64,000 nucleotides of DNA from Demequina capsici (GTDB lineage: Bacteria > Actinomycetota > Actinomycetes > Actinomycetales > Demequinaceae): assembly GCF_032102965.1 (NCBI RefSeq), contig NZ_CP134880.1:620001-684000 (forward strand), given 5' to 3'. The position numbers and the translations under genes were made by a program. The notes under the pieces were generated by a model that was not told the DNA's origin, did not search any database, and saw nothing but the letters and a program-made list of their open reading frames with translations. Of this stretch, positions 8,508 through 16,627 are shown in pieces. How positions within the stretch are numbered: position 1 is the stretch's first letter; every line of letters starts with the position of its first letter.

Positions 8508-10145
8508 GTGAATTCCAAGAAGGCCGTTCTCGGCAGCATCGCCACCATCGGTGTGGCCATGTTCGCCCTGACCGCCTGCTCGAGCGACGGGGGCGACACG
8601 TCGCCATCCACGTCGGAGACCGCCGGTAGCGGTTCGAGCAGCGCCATCATCATGACCAACGGCTCCGAGCCGGAGAACCCGCTCATCCCGGGCAACACCA
8701 ACGAGACCGGCGGCGGCAAGATCCTGGACTCGATCTTCGCGGGTCTGGTCTACTACGACGCCACCGGCGCCGTCCACAACGAGGTCGCCGAGAGCATCGT
8801 CGTCTCCGACGACGCGATGACGGTTGATGTCACGCTGCAGGACGGCTGGACGTTCACCAACGGCGAGCCGGTCACCGCCTCGTCCTTCGTCGACGCGTGG
8901 AACTACACCGCGCAGGCGTCGAACGCCTACCTGAACTCGTACTACTTCGAGGACATCGACGGCTTCTCGTACGACGAGGACTCGGCGCTGAACATCGATG
9001 TCACCGATGACCTCAACTTCACGATCCACCTGAACAAGCCGGCTGCCGACTTCGCGCAGCGTCTCGGCTACACGGCGTTCATGCCGCTGCCCACGGCGTT
9101 CTACGACGACCCCGAGGCCTACGGCGAGAACCCGATCGGTGACGGACCGTACATGCTCGCTGGCGATGGCGCGTGGCAGCACAACGTCCAGATCGACCTG
9201 GTCACCAACCCTGACTACAAGGGTGGCCGCACCCCGCAGAACGGCGGCGTGACCTTCGTGTTCTACGCCTCCCAGGACGCGGCGTACGCCGACCTGCTGC
9301 AGAACAACGTCGACGTCATCGACGGCATCCCGGACTCGTCGCTCGCGACGTACCAGACCGAGCTCGGCGACCGCGCGGTCAACCAGGCCGCCGCGATCTT
9401 CCAGTCCTTCACGATCCCGGAGTCGCTCCCGCACTTCTCGGGCGAGGAGGGCAAGCTCCGTCGCCAGGCGCTGTCGATGGCCATCGACCGCCCGACGATC
9501 ACGAACGTGATCTTCAACGACACCCGCACCCCGGCGTCCGACTTCACGTCGCCCGTCGTGGACGGCTTCAGCGACACGCTCACCGGCGCCGACGTCCTGT
9601 CCTACAACCCGGACAAGGCTGTCGAGCTCTGGGCCGAGGCTGACGCCATCAGCCCGTGGGACGGCACGTTCGGCATCGCCTACAACTCGGACGGCGGCCA
9701 CCAGGCCTGGGTCGACGCTGTGGCGAACTCGATCAAGAACGTCCTCGGCATCGACGCGGAGGGTGCCCCCTACGCGACGTTCAAGGAGCTGCGTTCGGCC
9801 GTGAACGACCGGACCATCACCACGGCGTTCCGCACCGGCTGGCAGGCGGACTACCCGGGTCTGTACAACTTCCTGGGCCCGCTCTACAAGACGGACGCCG
9901 GCTCGAACGATGGCGACTACTCGAACCCCGAGTTCGACGCCCTCCTCGAGCAGGGCATCTCGACCGCCGACAACGACGCCCGCAACGCGCTGCTTCAGCA
10001 GGCACAGGAGATCCTGCTCCAGGACCTCCCCGCCATCCCGCTGTGGTACTCGAACGTTGACGGTGGCTTCTCCGAGAACGTGTCGAACGTGACGTTCGGC
10101 TGGAACTCGGTGCCGCTGTACTACGAGATCACCAAGTCGGCGTAA
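8508..10145 (+). CDS. oligopeptide/dipeptide ABC transporter substrate-binding lipoprotein
   Basis: Extracellular solute-binding protein of family 5 (OppA/DppA type), 545 residues, which captures peptides for the permeases downstream. A lipoprotein signal with lipobox LTAC (Cys24) is followed by a Ser/Gly/Thr linker. The mature domain has the family features, such as NPLIPGNTNETGGGKILDSIFAGLVYYD near the N-terminus and NDGDYSNPEFDALL toward the end. It starts with GTG after a strong AGGAGG. The 278-bp gap upstream (8230-8507) holds its promoter, though no single hexamer pair stands out. A strong hairpin follows the gene, so it is likely expressed above the rest of the operon. Confidence 0.93.
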   Translation: MNSKKAVLGSIATIGVAMFALTACSSDGGDTSPSTSETAGSGSSSAIIMTNGSEPENPLIPGNTNETGGGKILDSIFAGLVYYDATGAVHNEVAESIVVSDDAMTVDVTLQDGWTFTNGEPVTASSFVDAWNYTAQASNAYLNSYYFEDIDGFSYDEDSALNIDVTDDLNFTIHLNKPAADFAQRLGYTAFMPLPTAFYDDPEAYGENPIGDGPYMLAGDGAWQHNVQIDLVTNPDYKGGRTPQNGGVTFVFYASQDAAYADLLQNNVDVIDGIPDSSLATYQTELGDRAVNQAAAIFQSFTIPESLPHFSGEEGKLRRQALSMAIDRPTITNVIFNDTRTPASDFTSPVVDGFSDTLTGADVLSYNPDKAVELWAEADAISPWDGTFGIAYNSDGGHQAWVDAVANSIKNVLGIDAEGAPYATFKELRSAVNDRTITTAFRTGWQADYPGLYNFLGPLYKTDAGSNDGDYSNPEFDALLEQGISTADNDARNALLQQAQEILLQDLPAIPLWYSNVDGGFSENVSNVTFGWNSVPLYYEITKSA

Positions 10146-10154
10146 CACTCACTG

Positions 10155-10188
10155 GGGGCCCGTCCCGGCTCAGGCCGGGGCGGGCCCC
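10155..10188 (+). terminator. strong hairpin between binding protein and permease genes
   Basis: GGGGCCCG-T-CCCGGC pairs with GCCGGG-G-CGGGCCCC around a TCAG loop, a 15-bp stem with one T-G pair, starting 9 nt after the stop codon. It probably acts as a partial terminator or mRNA-stabilising structure, giving more binding protein than permease. Confidence 0.8.
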
Positions 10189-10266
10189 TCGTGCGTCCGC
10201 ATCGCGAGACGCACGCTGTAACATGGACCCACTTATGCCAACCTCACAGACACGAGCGAGCGGCCG

Positions 10267-11193
10267 ATGACGCGATACATCCTCAGGCGACTGCTCCAGG
10301 CGATCCCCGTCTTCCTGGGAACGACCTTCCTGATCTACTTCCTGGTGTTCGCCATGCCTGGCGATCCCGTCCTGGCGATGTTCGGCGACAAGACGCCCAA
10401 TCCCGCTCAGCTCGAGGCGCTGCGTGCGCAATACCACCTGGACCAGCCCTTCCTGGTGCAGTACCTGCACTACCTGGGCAACGTGCTCACCGGTGACCTG
10501 GGCACGACCTTCTCGGGCCGCAGCGTGAGCGACGTGCTCGCCGCCACGTTCCCCGTCACACTCAAGCTCGTCATCATGGCGGTGCTGATCGAGTTCTTCC
10601 TCTCCGTCGTGATCGGCCTCATCTCGGGCCTCCGCGAGGGCAAGTTCATCGACAACCTGAACGTGATCGTGGCCCTCGTCTTCAACTCGGTGCCCGCGTT
10701 CGTCGCCATGTTCCTGGCGCAGTACTTCTTCGGGATCAAGCTCGGATGGGTGCCCGTCACGGTCGGAGGAAACACGACCTGGGCGGCGATGTTCATGCCG
10801 GCGCTCGTGATCGCACTCACCGTCTATGTGGTGGGCATGAGGCTCATGCGAGGATCCGTGATCGAGGCCAGACGCGAGGACTACGTCCGTACCGCGTACG
10901 CGAAGGGTCTCACCTCGCGTCGCATCATCCCTGTGCACGTGGCGCGCAACTCGCTGATCCCCGTCGTCACGAACACCGCCGCCAGCTTCGGCGCGCTGAT
11001 CGCAGGCACGACGATCACTGAAGGCATCTGGAACATCCCCGGTGTAGGCAACACGCTGTATCAGGCGATCATCCGAGGCGAGACACCCACGGTCGTCTCC
11101 TTCGTGACGGTGCTGACGGTGCTCTATGTGATCGTCAACATCCTCGTCGACCTGCTGTACGCCGTCCTCGACCCCAGGATCCGCTATGTCTGA
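10267..11193 (+). CDS. peptide ABC transporter permease, OppB/DppB type
   Basis: Inner-membrane permease subunit, 308 residues with about six transmembrane helices, starting with the typical MTRYILRRLLQAIPVFLGTTFLIYFLV. The cytoplasmic EAA loop that contacts the ATPase is visible as EARREDYVRTAYAKGL (around 199-214), followed by NSLIPVVTNTAASFGALIAGTTITE, a family hallmark. It overlaps the next permease gene by 8 bp, so the two are co-translated. The ribosome binding site is weak. It works with the lipoprotein at 8508 and the ATPase at 12127. Confidence 0.93.
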   Translation: MTRYILRRLLQAIPVFLGTTFLIYFLVFAMPGDPVLAMFGDKTPNPAQLEALRAQYHLDQPFLVQYLHYLGNVLTGDLGTTFSGRSVSDVLAATFPVTLKLVIMAVLIEFFLSVVIGLISGLREGKFIDNLNVIVALVFNSVPAFVAMFLAQYFFGIKLGWVPVTVGGNTTWAAMFMPALVIALTVYVVGMRLMRGSVIEARREDYVRTAYAKGLTSRRIIPVHVARNSLIPVVTNTAASFGALIAGTTITEGIWNIPGVGNTLYQAIIRGETPTVVSFVTVLTVLYVIVNILVDLLYAVLDPRIRYV

Positions 11194-12130
11194 GTCCCGT
11201 AACGAGCATTACGTCGCCCCTGTCGATGAGAACGAGGTCGTCGAGGTCGACCAGGTGCGCCTGGGTGAGCGCCGGTCGAACCTGTGGCTGGACGCATGGC
11301 GCGACCTGCGTCGTCGTCCGCTCTTCTACATCGCGCTTGCCATGGTGGCCGTGGTCGTGCTCGCATCCCTGTGGCCCACCCTCTTCACTCACGTGCCGCC
11401 GAACAACGGCTGCGAGCTCGCCAACAGCAACGGCGGGCCGACCGAGGGCCACATCCTTGGCTTCACCCGTCAGGGATGCGACGTCTACTCGCGCGTCGTC
11501 TGGGGTGCGCGTACCTCGCTGAGCGTCGGCCTCCTCGTCACGCTCATCACCGCGGTGATCGGCATTCCCATGGGTGCCTTCGCCGGCTTCTACGGCGGCC
11601 GGGTCGACTCGATCCTGTCCCGCATCGGCGATGTCTTCTTCTCGGTCCCCTACTTCCTCGCGGCGATCGTGGTCATGTCCGTGATGTCGGCGCACCGCAA
11701 CGTGCTCACCATCTCCTTCGCGATCGGTGGATTCGCCTGGGCATCCCTGGCGCGCATCGTGCGCGCGGAGGTGCTGAGAGTGAAGAACCTGGAGTACGTC
11801 ACGTCCTCCATCGCGGTGGGCCGGTCCAGGCTCAGCACATTGTTCTCGCACGTGCTTCCGAACTCGCTGACGCCGGTCATCGCGACCCTCACCGTCGGCC
11901 TGGGTGGTGCGATCGTCGCGGAGGCCTCGCTGAGCTTCCTGGGGATCGGCCTCAGCAGCTCCACCATGTCGTGGGGCAATGACATCTCCCAGGCTCAGAC
12001 CACCATCAAGACCGCGCCCATGGCGCTGTTCTGGCCGTCGCTCGCGCTGACCCTGACGGTGCTGGCATTCATCCTGCTGGGCGAGCTGATCCGCGACGCC
12101 CTCGACCCGAAGGCGAGGGCCCGCCGATGA
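11186..12130 (+). CDS. peptide ABC transporter permease, OppC/DppC type
   Basis: Second permease subunit, 314 residues. A soluble N-terminal tail of about 45 residues is followed by the first helix (LFYIALAMVAVVVLASLWPTLF) and a periplasm-facing loop with HILGFTRQGCDVYSRVVWGARTSL, the usual OppC signature. The EAA loop EVLRVKNLEYVTSSIAVG precedes the last helices. It overlaps the preceding permease by 8 bp and the following ATPase by 4 bp (ATGA), a tightly coupled operon. Confidence 0.93.
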   Translation: MSESRNEHYVAPVDENEVVEVDQVRLGERRSNLWLDAWRDLRRRPLFYIALAMVAVVVLASLWPTLFTHVPPNNGCELANSNGGPTEGHILGFTRQGCDVYSRVVWGARTSLSVGLLVTLITAVIGIPMGAFAGFYGGRVDSILSRIGDVFFSVPYFLAAIVVMSVMSAHRNVLTISFAIGGFAWASLARIVRAEVLRVKNLEYVTSSIAVGRSRLSTLFSHVLPNSLTPVIATLTVGLGGAIVAEASLSFLGIGLSSSTMSWGNDISQAQTTIKTAPMALFWPSLALTLTVLAFILLGELIRDALDPKARARR

Positions 12131-13884
12131 GCGACAACGCCAGCTCCACGCTCGACGCCGTGTCGGCCAAGCCGCTCGAGTCCGCGAACAAGCCGCTCGT
12201 CTCCGTCAAGGATCTCGAGGTCGCGTTCCGCACGCAGGGCGGCATGGTCAACGCCGTCCGCGGCATCAGCTTCGACATCTACCCGGGCGAGACCGTCGCG
12301 ATCGTCGGCGAGTCCGGCTCCGGCAAGTCGACCACCGCCACCGCGCTGATCAACCTGCTGCCGGGCAACGGCCTCATCGCGGGCGGCTCGATCAACGTGG
12401 ACGGCCATGAGGTCACCCAGATGACGCAGCGCCAGATGGCGGTCATCCGCGGCGGCATCGTCGGCTATGTGCCGCAGGACCCGATGTCCAACCTGAACCC
12501 GGTGTGGAACGTCGGCTTCCAGGTCGAAGAGGCCGTCAAGGCCAACGGCCTGGCGTCCGAGCGCAAGGCGGTGAAGGCGCGCGCTATCGAGGTTCTCAAG
12601 CAGGCCGGACTGGGCGACGCGGAGCGACGCATGCGGCAGTTCCCGCACCAGTTCTCCGGCGGCATGCGTCAGCGTGTCCTGATCGGCATCGGCCTCGCGG
12701 CGGACCCGAAGCTGCTGATCGCGGACGAGCCCACCTCGGCGCTCGACGTGACGGTGCAGAAGACGATCCTGGACCACATCGAGTCGCTGACCCGCGAGAA
12801 CAACACCGCGGTGCTCTACATCACCCACGACCTGGGCCTCGCCGCTGAGCGGGCGACCAAGCTGCTGGTGATGCACCGCGGCAAGATCGTCGAGGCCGGT
12901 CCGAGCGTCGAGATCCTCAAGAACCCGAAGCACCCGTACACGCAGACCCTGATCGCTGCCGCGCCCTCCCTGGCATCGCAGCGCATCCGCGGCACGGCGC
13001 CCACGGTCGGCTCGGCAGCCCCGGCGCTGGACATGGCCAAGCTGGCGGCTGAGCACGACGAGGCGCACGAGGCGGAGGTCGAGGCGGCACCCGTCACGAT
13101 CGAGGTCAAGGACCTGACCAAGGTCTTCACGATCCGCAAGGGCGGCTTCAAGTCGGAGCCGCTCACCGCGGTCGACGCGATCTCGTTCAAGGTGCACAAG
13201 GGCTCCACTCTTGCGCTGGTGGGTGAGTCGGGCTCCGGCAAGACCACTGCGGCCAAGATGATCCTTGGCCTCGAGCAGCCCACGTCCGGGTCCATCGTCA
13301 TCAGCGGCACCGACATCGCCGGTCTGTCCGGGCGCGGGATGTTCGACCTGCGTCGACGCATGCAGCCGGTGTTCCAGGACCCGTACTCGTCTCTCGACCC
13401 GCAGCGTTCCATCGGCGCGTGCATCGCCGAGCCGATGAGGGTGCACGGAATCAGCGACAGGTCCGCACGCCTCGCACGCGTGAAGGAGCTCCTGGACCAG
13501 GTGTCGCTGCCCGAGAGCATCGCGGCGCGCTACCCGAACGAGCTCTCGGGTGGTCAGCGTCAGCGCGTCGCGATCGCGCGTGCGCTGGCGCTCAAGCCCG
13601 ACGTCGTCGTGCTCGACGAGGCGGTCTCCGCGCTCGACGTGCTCGTGCAGGCGCAGGTGCTGCAGCTGCTCGCGGACCTTCAGGACGAGCTCGGTCTCAC
13701 GTATCTGTTCATCACCCACGACCTCGCCGTCGTGCGCGTGGTGGCGGATGAGATCGCAGTCATGGAGTCCGGCAAGATCGTCGAGACGGGCTCGTCCGAT
13801 GAGATCTTCAGCAACGCGAAGCAGCCGTACACGCGGCGACTGCTCGACGCGATCCCGGGCTCCGGGATCGAGTGGGGCGTCTGA
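12127..13884 (+). CDS. peptide ABC transporter ATPase, fused OppD-OppF type
   Basis: 585-residue protein with two complete ABC domains in one chain, replacing separate OppD and OppF subunits, as is common in actinobacteria. Domain 1 has Walker A GESGSGKST (about 62-70), signature FSGGMRQRV (about 176) and Walker B LLIADEPTSALD. Domain 2 has Walker A GESGSGKTT (about 365), signature LSGGQRQRV (about 473) and VVLDEAVSALD. The linker around 300-325 is Glu/Ala-rich, and each domain ends with an oligopeptide-transporter C-terminal extension of the HPYTQTLIAA or QPYTRRLLDAIP kind. It powers the permeases just upstream. Confidence 0.95.
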   Translation: MSDNASSTLDAVSAKPLESANKPLVSVKDLEVAFRTQGGMVNAVRGISFDIYPGETVAIVGESGSGKSTTATALINLLPGNGLIAGGSINVDGHEVTQMTQRQMAVIRGGIVGYVPQDPMSNLNPVWNVGFQVEEAVKANGLASERKAVKARAIEVLKQAGLGDAERRMRQFPHQFSGGMRQRVLIGIGLAADPKLLIADEPTSALDVTVQKTILDHIESLTRENNTAVLYITHDLGLAAERATKLLVMHRGKIVEAGPSVEILKNPKHPYTQTLIAAAPSLASQRIRGTAPTVGSAAPALDMAKLAAEHDEAHEAEVEAAPVTIEVKDLTKVFTIRKGGFKSEPLTAVDAISFKVHKGSTLALVGESGSGKTTAAKMILGLEQPTSGSIVISGTDIAGLSGRGMFDLRRRMQPVFQDPYSSLDPQRSIGACIAEPMRVHGISDRSARLARVKELLDQVSLPESIAARYPNELSGGQRQRVAIARALALKPDVVVLDEAVSALDVLVQAQVLQLLADLQDELGLTYLFITHDLAVVRVVADEIAVMESGKIVETGSSDEIFSNAKQPYTRRLLDAIPGSGIEWGV

Positions 13885-13898
13885 CACCCTGACGCGTC

Positions 13899-13935
13899 GC
13901 GAGGGCGGGATCGGCTGAGCCGGTCCCGCCCTCGC
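13899..13935 (+). terminator. terminator of the peptide transporter operon
   Basis: GCGAGGGCGGGA pairs perfectly with TCCCGCCCTCGC (12 bp). The loop contains a further CGGCtgaGCCG helix. It begins 15 nt past the stop codon and also lies just past the end of the opposite-strand gene at 13955, so it may serve both. Confidence 0.85.
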
Positions 13936-13954
13936 CGCATCTGCACCGTCGCGC

Positions 13955-14128
13955 TCAGTCCTCCTCGAACGGCGCCAGATCCTCGAGCGACGGGATGGTC
14001 ACGCCGTCGGGCGGCGGTGGAGCGGGCGGCGCCTCGGCGACGTTCTCGGGCGCGGGGAGCAGCCGCTCCCGCTCCATCGCCTGCTTGGCCCTTGCCACGC
14101 CAGGGTCGAAGATCTCCTCGAACGTCAT
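13955..14128 (-). CDS. small DUF6191-like protein
   Basis: A 57-residue acidic protein beginning MTFEEIFDPGVARAKQAMER, with a proline-rich middle (APPAPPPPDG) and an acidic C-terminus. The start resembles the DUF6191 family of small actinobacterial proteins of unknown function. A longer upstream reading is less likely because it would run across the ychF promoter. There is no membrane segment or known motif. Confidence 0.6.
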   Translation of the reverse strand: MTFEEIFDPGVARAKQAMERERLLPAPENVAEAPPAPPPPDGVTIPSLEDLAPFEED

Positions 14129-14214
14129 GCGGCCAGGATAGGTGCGTGCCGAAGGGTGGGCGAGGTGCGCGTCGTCCCGGGACCGCTGTCGAGTGGTGCG
14201 AGTCTGTGCGCCGG

Positions 14215-14220
14215 TAGACT
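14215..14220 (+). promoter_or_regulatory. -10 element of ychF, leaderless type
   Basis: TAGACT ends 8 nt before the GTG start of ychF, and no ribosome binding site lies between them. Transcription would begin at or next to the start codon. Confidence 0.5.
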
Positions 14221-14228
14221 GGCTCCCC

Positions 14229-15314
14229 GTGGCTCTCACTATCGGAATCGTCGGACTGCCCAACGTCGGCAAGTCCACCCTCTTCAATGCACTGACCCGC
14301 GCAGAGGTGCTCGCGGCGAACTACCCGTTCGCGACGATCGAGCCCAACGTCGGCGTCGTCTCGCTGCCGGATGAGCGGCTCGGCAAGCTCGCCGAGATCT
14401 TCCACTCGGAGCGCGAGCTCCCCGCGACGGTGTCGTTCGTCGACATCGCTGGCATCGTGAAGGGGGCATCGGAGGGCGAAGGCCTGGGCAACGCCTTCCT
14501 GGCGAACATCCGTGAGGCCGACGCGATCTGTCAGGTGACCCGCGCATTCGCGGACGTGGATGTCACCCGCGTCGACGGGTCTGTGGACGAGGCGGGCGAT
14601 CTGGAGACGATCTCCACCGAGCTGATCCTCGCGGACCTTCAGACGATCGAGAAGGTGGTGCCGCGTCTCGAGAAGGAGGTGCGCGCGAAGAAGGCGTCGC
14701 CCGACTTCCTCGCGTCGGTGCTGGAGGCCAAGGAGATCCTCGAGGCCGGCCAGACGCTGTTCGCGGGCGGCCCGGTCGCGGGTCTGGACCTGGCGGGCCT
14801 GAAGGAGCTCAACCTCCTCACCACCAAGCCGTTCATCTACGTCTTCAACACGGACGACGCCGGACTGCTGGATGAGGACAAGAAGGCGCAGCTCGAGGCG
14901 CTCGTCGCCCCTGCGAAGGCGATCTTCATGGACGCCAAGTTCGAATCCGAGCTCATCGAGCTCGACGCGGACGAGGCGAAGGAGATGCTCGAGTCCACCG
15001 GACAGACCGAGTCAGGCCTGGACCAGCTGGCCCGCATCGGCTTCGACACGCTTGGCCTGCAGACGTACCTCACCGCCGGCCCCAAGGAGGCTCGCGCGTG
15101 GACCATCCACAAGGGATGGACCGCTCCGCAGGCCGCCGGAGTCATCCACACGGACTTCGAGAAGGGCTTCATCAAGGCCGAGGTCGTGTCGTTCGACCAT
15201 CTGGTCGCGGCAGGCTCCATGGCGGAGGCGAAGGCCAAGGGGTGGGTTCGCATGGAAGGCAAGGACTACGTCATGGTCGACGGCGACGTGGTGGAGTTCC
15301 GCTTTAACGTCTAG
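14229..15314 (+). CDS. ychF: redox-regulated P-loop ATPase YchF
   Basis: Obg-family P-loop protein that binds ATP rather than GTP and associates with ribosomes. 361 residues, normal length. G1 motif GLPNVGKST (9-17), the PFATIEPNVG switch, the DIAGIVKGASEGEGLGNAFLANIREAD block, then a TGS-like C-terminal domain ending DGDVVEFRFNV. The GTG at 14229 is chosen because it opens directly into the nucleotide-binding strand (ALTIGIVGLP). Its last eight codons are repeated twice downstream around two toxin-antitoxin modules, so its 3' end appears to be a target for insertion. Confidence 0.97.
   Translation: MALTIGIVGLPNVGKSTLFNALTRAEVLAANYPFATIEPNVGVVSLPDERLGKLAEIFHSERELPATVSFVDIAGIVKGASEGEGLGNAFLANIREADAICQVTRAFADVDVTRVDGSVDEAGDLETISTELILADLQTIEKVVPRLEKEVRAKKASPDFLASVLEAKEILEAGQTLFAGGPVAGLDLAGLKELNLLTTKPFIYVFNTDDAGLLDEDKKAQLEALVAPAKAIFMDAKFESELIELDADEAKEMLESTGQTESGLDQLARIGFDTLGLQTYLTAGPKEARAWTIHKGWTAPQAAGVIHTDFEKGFIKAEVVSFDHLVAAGSMAEAKAKGWVRMEGKDYVMVDGDVVEFRFNV
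15291..15314 (+). repeat. ychF 3'-end repeat, copy 1 (in the gene)
   Basis: The 24 bp coding V-E-F-R-F-N-V-stop at the end of ychF. Two near-copies occur at 15963-15986 and 17099-17122. Copy 1 differs from copy 2 at two third-codon positions (TTT/TTC and GTC/GTG), both synonymous. Confidence 0.85.
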
Positions 15315-15335
15315 CGTTATTGACGCACTCCGTTA

Positions 15336-15341
15336 TACGAT
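15336..15341 (+). promoter_or_regulatory. -10 of higBA with nearby repeats
   Basis: TACGAT ends 6 nt before the GTG of the toxin gene, so the transcript is probably leaderless. CGTTAT occurs twice upstream (15315-15320 and 15331-15336) and GCGT/ACGC form a small inverted repeat at 15314-15326. Either could bind the HigA antitoxin for autoregulation. Confidence 0.45.
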
Positions 15342-15347
15342 GCTCGT

Positions 15348-15629
15348 GTGATCAGATCCTTCAGCGACAAGAACGCTGAGCGGATCTGGGACGAGCAGTT
15401 CGTGAAGGCGATCGATCGTCGCGTTCAGCGTGCCGCGCTTCGCAAGCTTGAGGCGCTCCACGCTGCGGCTGAGGTGGAAGACCTGCGGATTCCACCAGGA
15501 AACAGGCTTGAACTGCTTAAGGGCGATCGCGTGGGTCAGCACAGCATCCGCGTGAACGACCAATGGAGAATCTGCTTTCGATGGAAGGACGGAGGTGCGG
15601 ATGATGTCGAGCTCGTCGACTACCACTGA
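15348..15629 (+). CDS. higB: HigB-type toxin (RelE/ParE superfamily)
   Basis: A 93-residue ribosome-dependent mRNA interferase toxin of the HigB (plasmid killer) family. Family features are the start MIRSFSDKNAERIWD, the central VEDLRIPPGNRLELLKGDRVGQHSIRVNDQWRI and the end CFRWKDGGADDVELVDYH, close to canonical HigB length and order. The gene lies toxin-first, as in HigBA systems, and overlaps the antitoxin gene by 29 bp. It starts with GTG 33 bp after the ychF stop with a leaderless-type promoter. Confidence 0.9.
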   Translation: MIRSFSDKNAERIWDEQFVKAIDRRVQRAALRKLEALHAAAEVEDLRIPPGNRLELLKGDRVGQHSIRVNDQWRICFRWKDGGADDVELVDYH

Positions 15630-15924
15630 GGACGGCGTGATCCCGCCGATCCATCCGGGTGAGATCCTGATGGAGGACTTCATCGAGGGATTCGGGATCA
15701 CCCAGAACAAGTTGGCTGTCGCGATCGGTGTGCCGCCGCGTCGCATCAACGAGATCGTCCACGGCAAGCGCGGTATCACGGCTGACACTGCAGTGCGCTT
15801 GAGCGCGTACTTCGGGACGACGGCGGAGTTCTGGATGAACCTGCAGTCGCACTACGAGTTGCGGCTTGAGCGTCGCGCGCTTCGTGAGCAGGTCGCGGCG
15901 ATCACGCCGTTGCGGGTTGCCTGA
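15601..15924 (+). CDS. higA: HigA-type antitoxin (XRE helix-turn-helix)
   Basis: 107-residue antitoxin that neutralises HigB and represses its own promoter. It has the HigA/VapI start IPPIHPGEILMEDFIEGFG (about 15-33), the helix-turn-helix TQNKLAVAIGVPPRRINEIVHG, and RGITADTAVRLSAYFGTTAEFWMNLQ, all family hallmarks. The ATG at 15601 has GGAGG six bases upstream inside the toxin gene; an in-frame ATG follows immediately. The stop lies 21 bp before the extended right-end repeat. Confidence 0.9.
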   Translation: MMSSSSTTTEDGVIPPIHPGEILMEDFIEGFGITQNKLAVAIGVPPRRINEIVHGKRGITADTAVRLSAYFGTTAEFWMNLQSHYELRLERRALREQVAAITPLRVA

Positions 15925-15945
15925 CGTTCTCGCTCGCAGACGTTG

Positions 15946-15986
15946 TTCGGCCACGGAATGCGGTGGAGTTCCGCTTCAACGTGTAG
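15946..15986 (+). repeat. ychF 3'-end repeat, copy 2 with 17-bp upstream extension
   Basis: A 41-bp unit. 15963-15986 codes V-E-F-R-F-N-V-stop, as in ychF but with different synonymous codons. The preceding 17 bp (TTCGGCCACGGAATGCG) is absent from ychF but nearly identical (15 of 17) to the block before copy 3. The whole 41 bp matches 17082-17122 at 37 positions. It has no start codon or reading frame of its own. Confidence 0.85.
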
Positions 15987-15995
15987 CGCCCACCC

Positions 15996-16025
15996 TTGAC
16001 ACTTCTCTTAACGAGAAGATATCGT
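15996..16025 (+). promoter_or_regulatory. promoter of the MNT-HEPN pair with an embedded operator
   Basis: -35 TTGACA (15996-16001) and -10 TATCGT (16020-16025) are 18 bp apart. The spacer contains the inverted repeat CTTCTCttaacGAGAAG (16002-16018), which fills it almost exactly. The start codon follows 8 nt after the -10, so the message is probably leaderless. A protein on the inverted repeat would block RNA polymerase. Confidence 0.75.
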
Positions 16026-16033
16026 CACGTTTT

Positions 16034-16627
16034 GTGAAGAATCTGCCGTCGGTGCTCACGCCTTTCGTGAGGTCGGACGTCTCCGGAGCACTGCTCGCGG
16101 AGACGCTCGGTCGCACCGACGAGGAGTTCTCGCTCGCCGAGCTCGGCCGCCGGACCGGCGCGGGGGCAGGCGTGGTGCACAAGGAGGTCGGCCGTCTCGT
16201 CGATGCAGGGGTGCTACGTGACCGCACCGTGGGACGCAATCGCATGGTTCGCGCGAACATCGAGCATCCACTCTTCTCGCTCATGCGAGACCTGATCGCC
16301 GCGACCTACGGGCCCGTGCCGGTCCTGCGGGAGCTGCTCGCTGCGATCGACGGCGTGGAGGCGGCCTTCGTCTACGGCTCGTGGGCCGCGCGGCGGGCGG
16401 GTGAGTCCGGGGAATTCCCCCACGACATCGATGTCCTCGTGATCGGCACGGCATCGCGACGGGTCCTTGCTGAAGCCGCGTCGTCCGCTGCCGCCAGGAT
16501 CGGTGCGGAGGTCAGCATCTCGCGCGTCTCGCGCGAGGAGTGGGAGGCTGCCGAGCCGACGCCCTTCCTCGCGACGGTGAAGAGCCGCCCCATGGTCGAG
16601 CTGCTAAGTGGCGAGGCGCATGACTGA
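16034..16627 (+). CDS. MNT-type nucleotidyltransferase antitoxin with winged helix
   Basis: 197-residue protein joining an N-terminal winged-helix DNA-binding region (about 15-75, with FSLAELGRRTGAGAGVVHKE and LVDAGVLRD) to a minimal nucleotidyltransferase domain. The catalytic pattern is intact: VYGSWAARRAG (Gly-Ser at 115-116) and HDIDVLVIG (Asp131, Asp133). In known MNT-HEPN systems the nucleotidyltransferase inactivates the HEPN toxin by adding nucleotides. The GTG at 16034 is chosen from the leaderless promoter. The stop overlaps the HEPN start by 8 bp. The winged helix could bind the inverted repeat in its own promoter (inference). Confidence 0.85.
   Translation: MKNLPSVLTPFVRSDVSGALLAETLGRTDEEFSLAELGRRTGAGAGVVHKEVGRLVDAGVLRDRTVGRNRMVRANIEHPLFSLMRDLIAATYGPVPVLRELLAAIDGVEAAFVYGSWAARRAGESGEFPHDIDVLVIGTASRRVLAEAASSAAARIGAEVSISRVSREEWEAAEPTPFLATVKSRPMVELLSGEAHD

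Larger units (their letters stand above)
15315..15986 (+). mobile_element. candidate cassette 1: HigBA flanked by ychF-end repeats
   Basis: The DNA from just after the ychF stop to the end of repeat copy 2 holds only a toxin-antitoxin pair, its promoter and the repeat. It has the form expected if a small element inserted at the 3' end of ychF and left a second copy of the gene end. No integrase or transposase is present in or near it. The boundaries are inferred from the repeats only. Confidence 0.45.

Noticed and set aside
8421-10148. A 575-codon minus-strand frame across the peptide-binding lipoprotein gene
   Set aside because: Shadow of the plus-strand gene; no motif, no ribosome binding site and biased composition. 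Similar long shadows at 11995-13887 and 20786-22993 (upstream part) were rejected for the same reason.
15866-16033. Longer N-terminus for the nucleotidyltransferase
   Set aside because: The extra codons run across repeat copy 2 and the promoter; the GTG at 16034 fits the promoter position.
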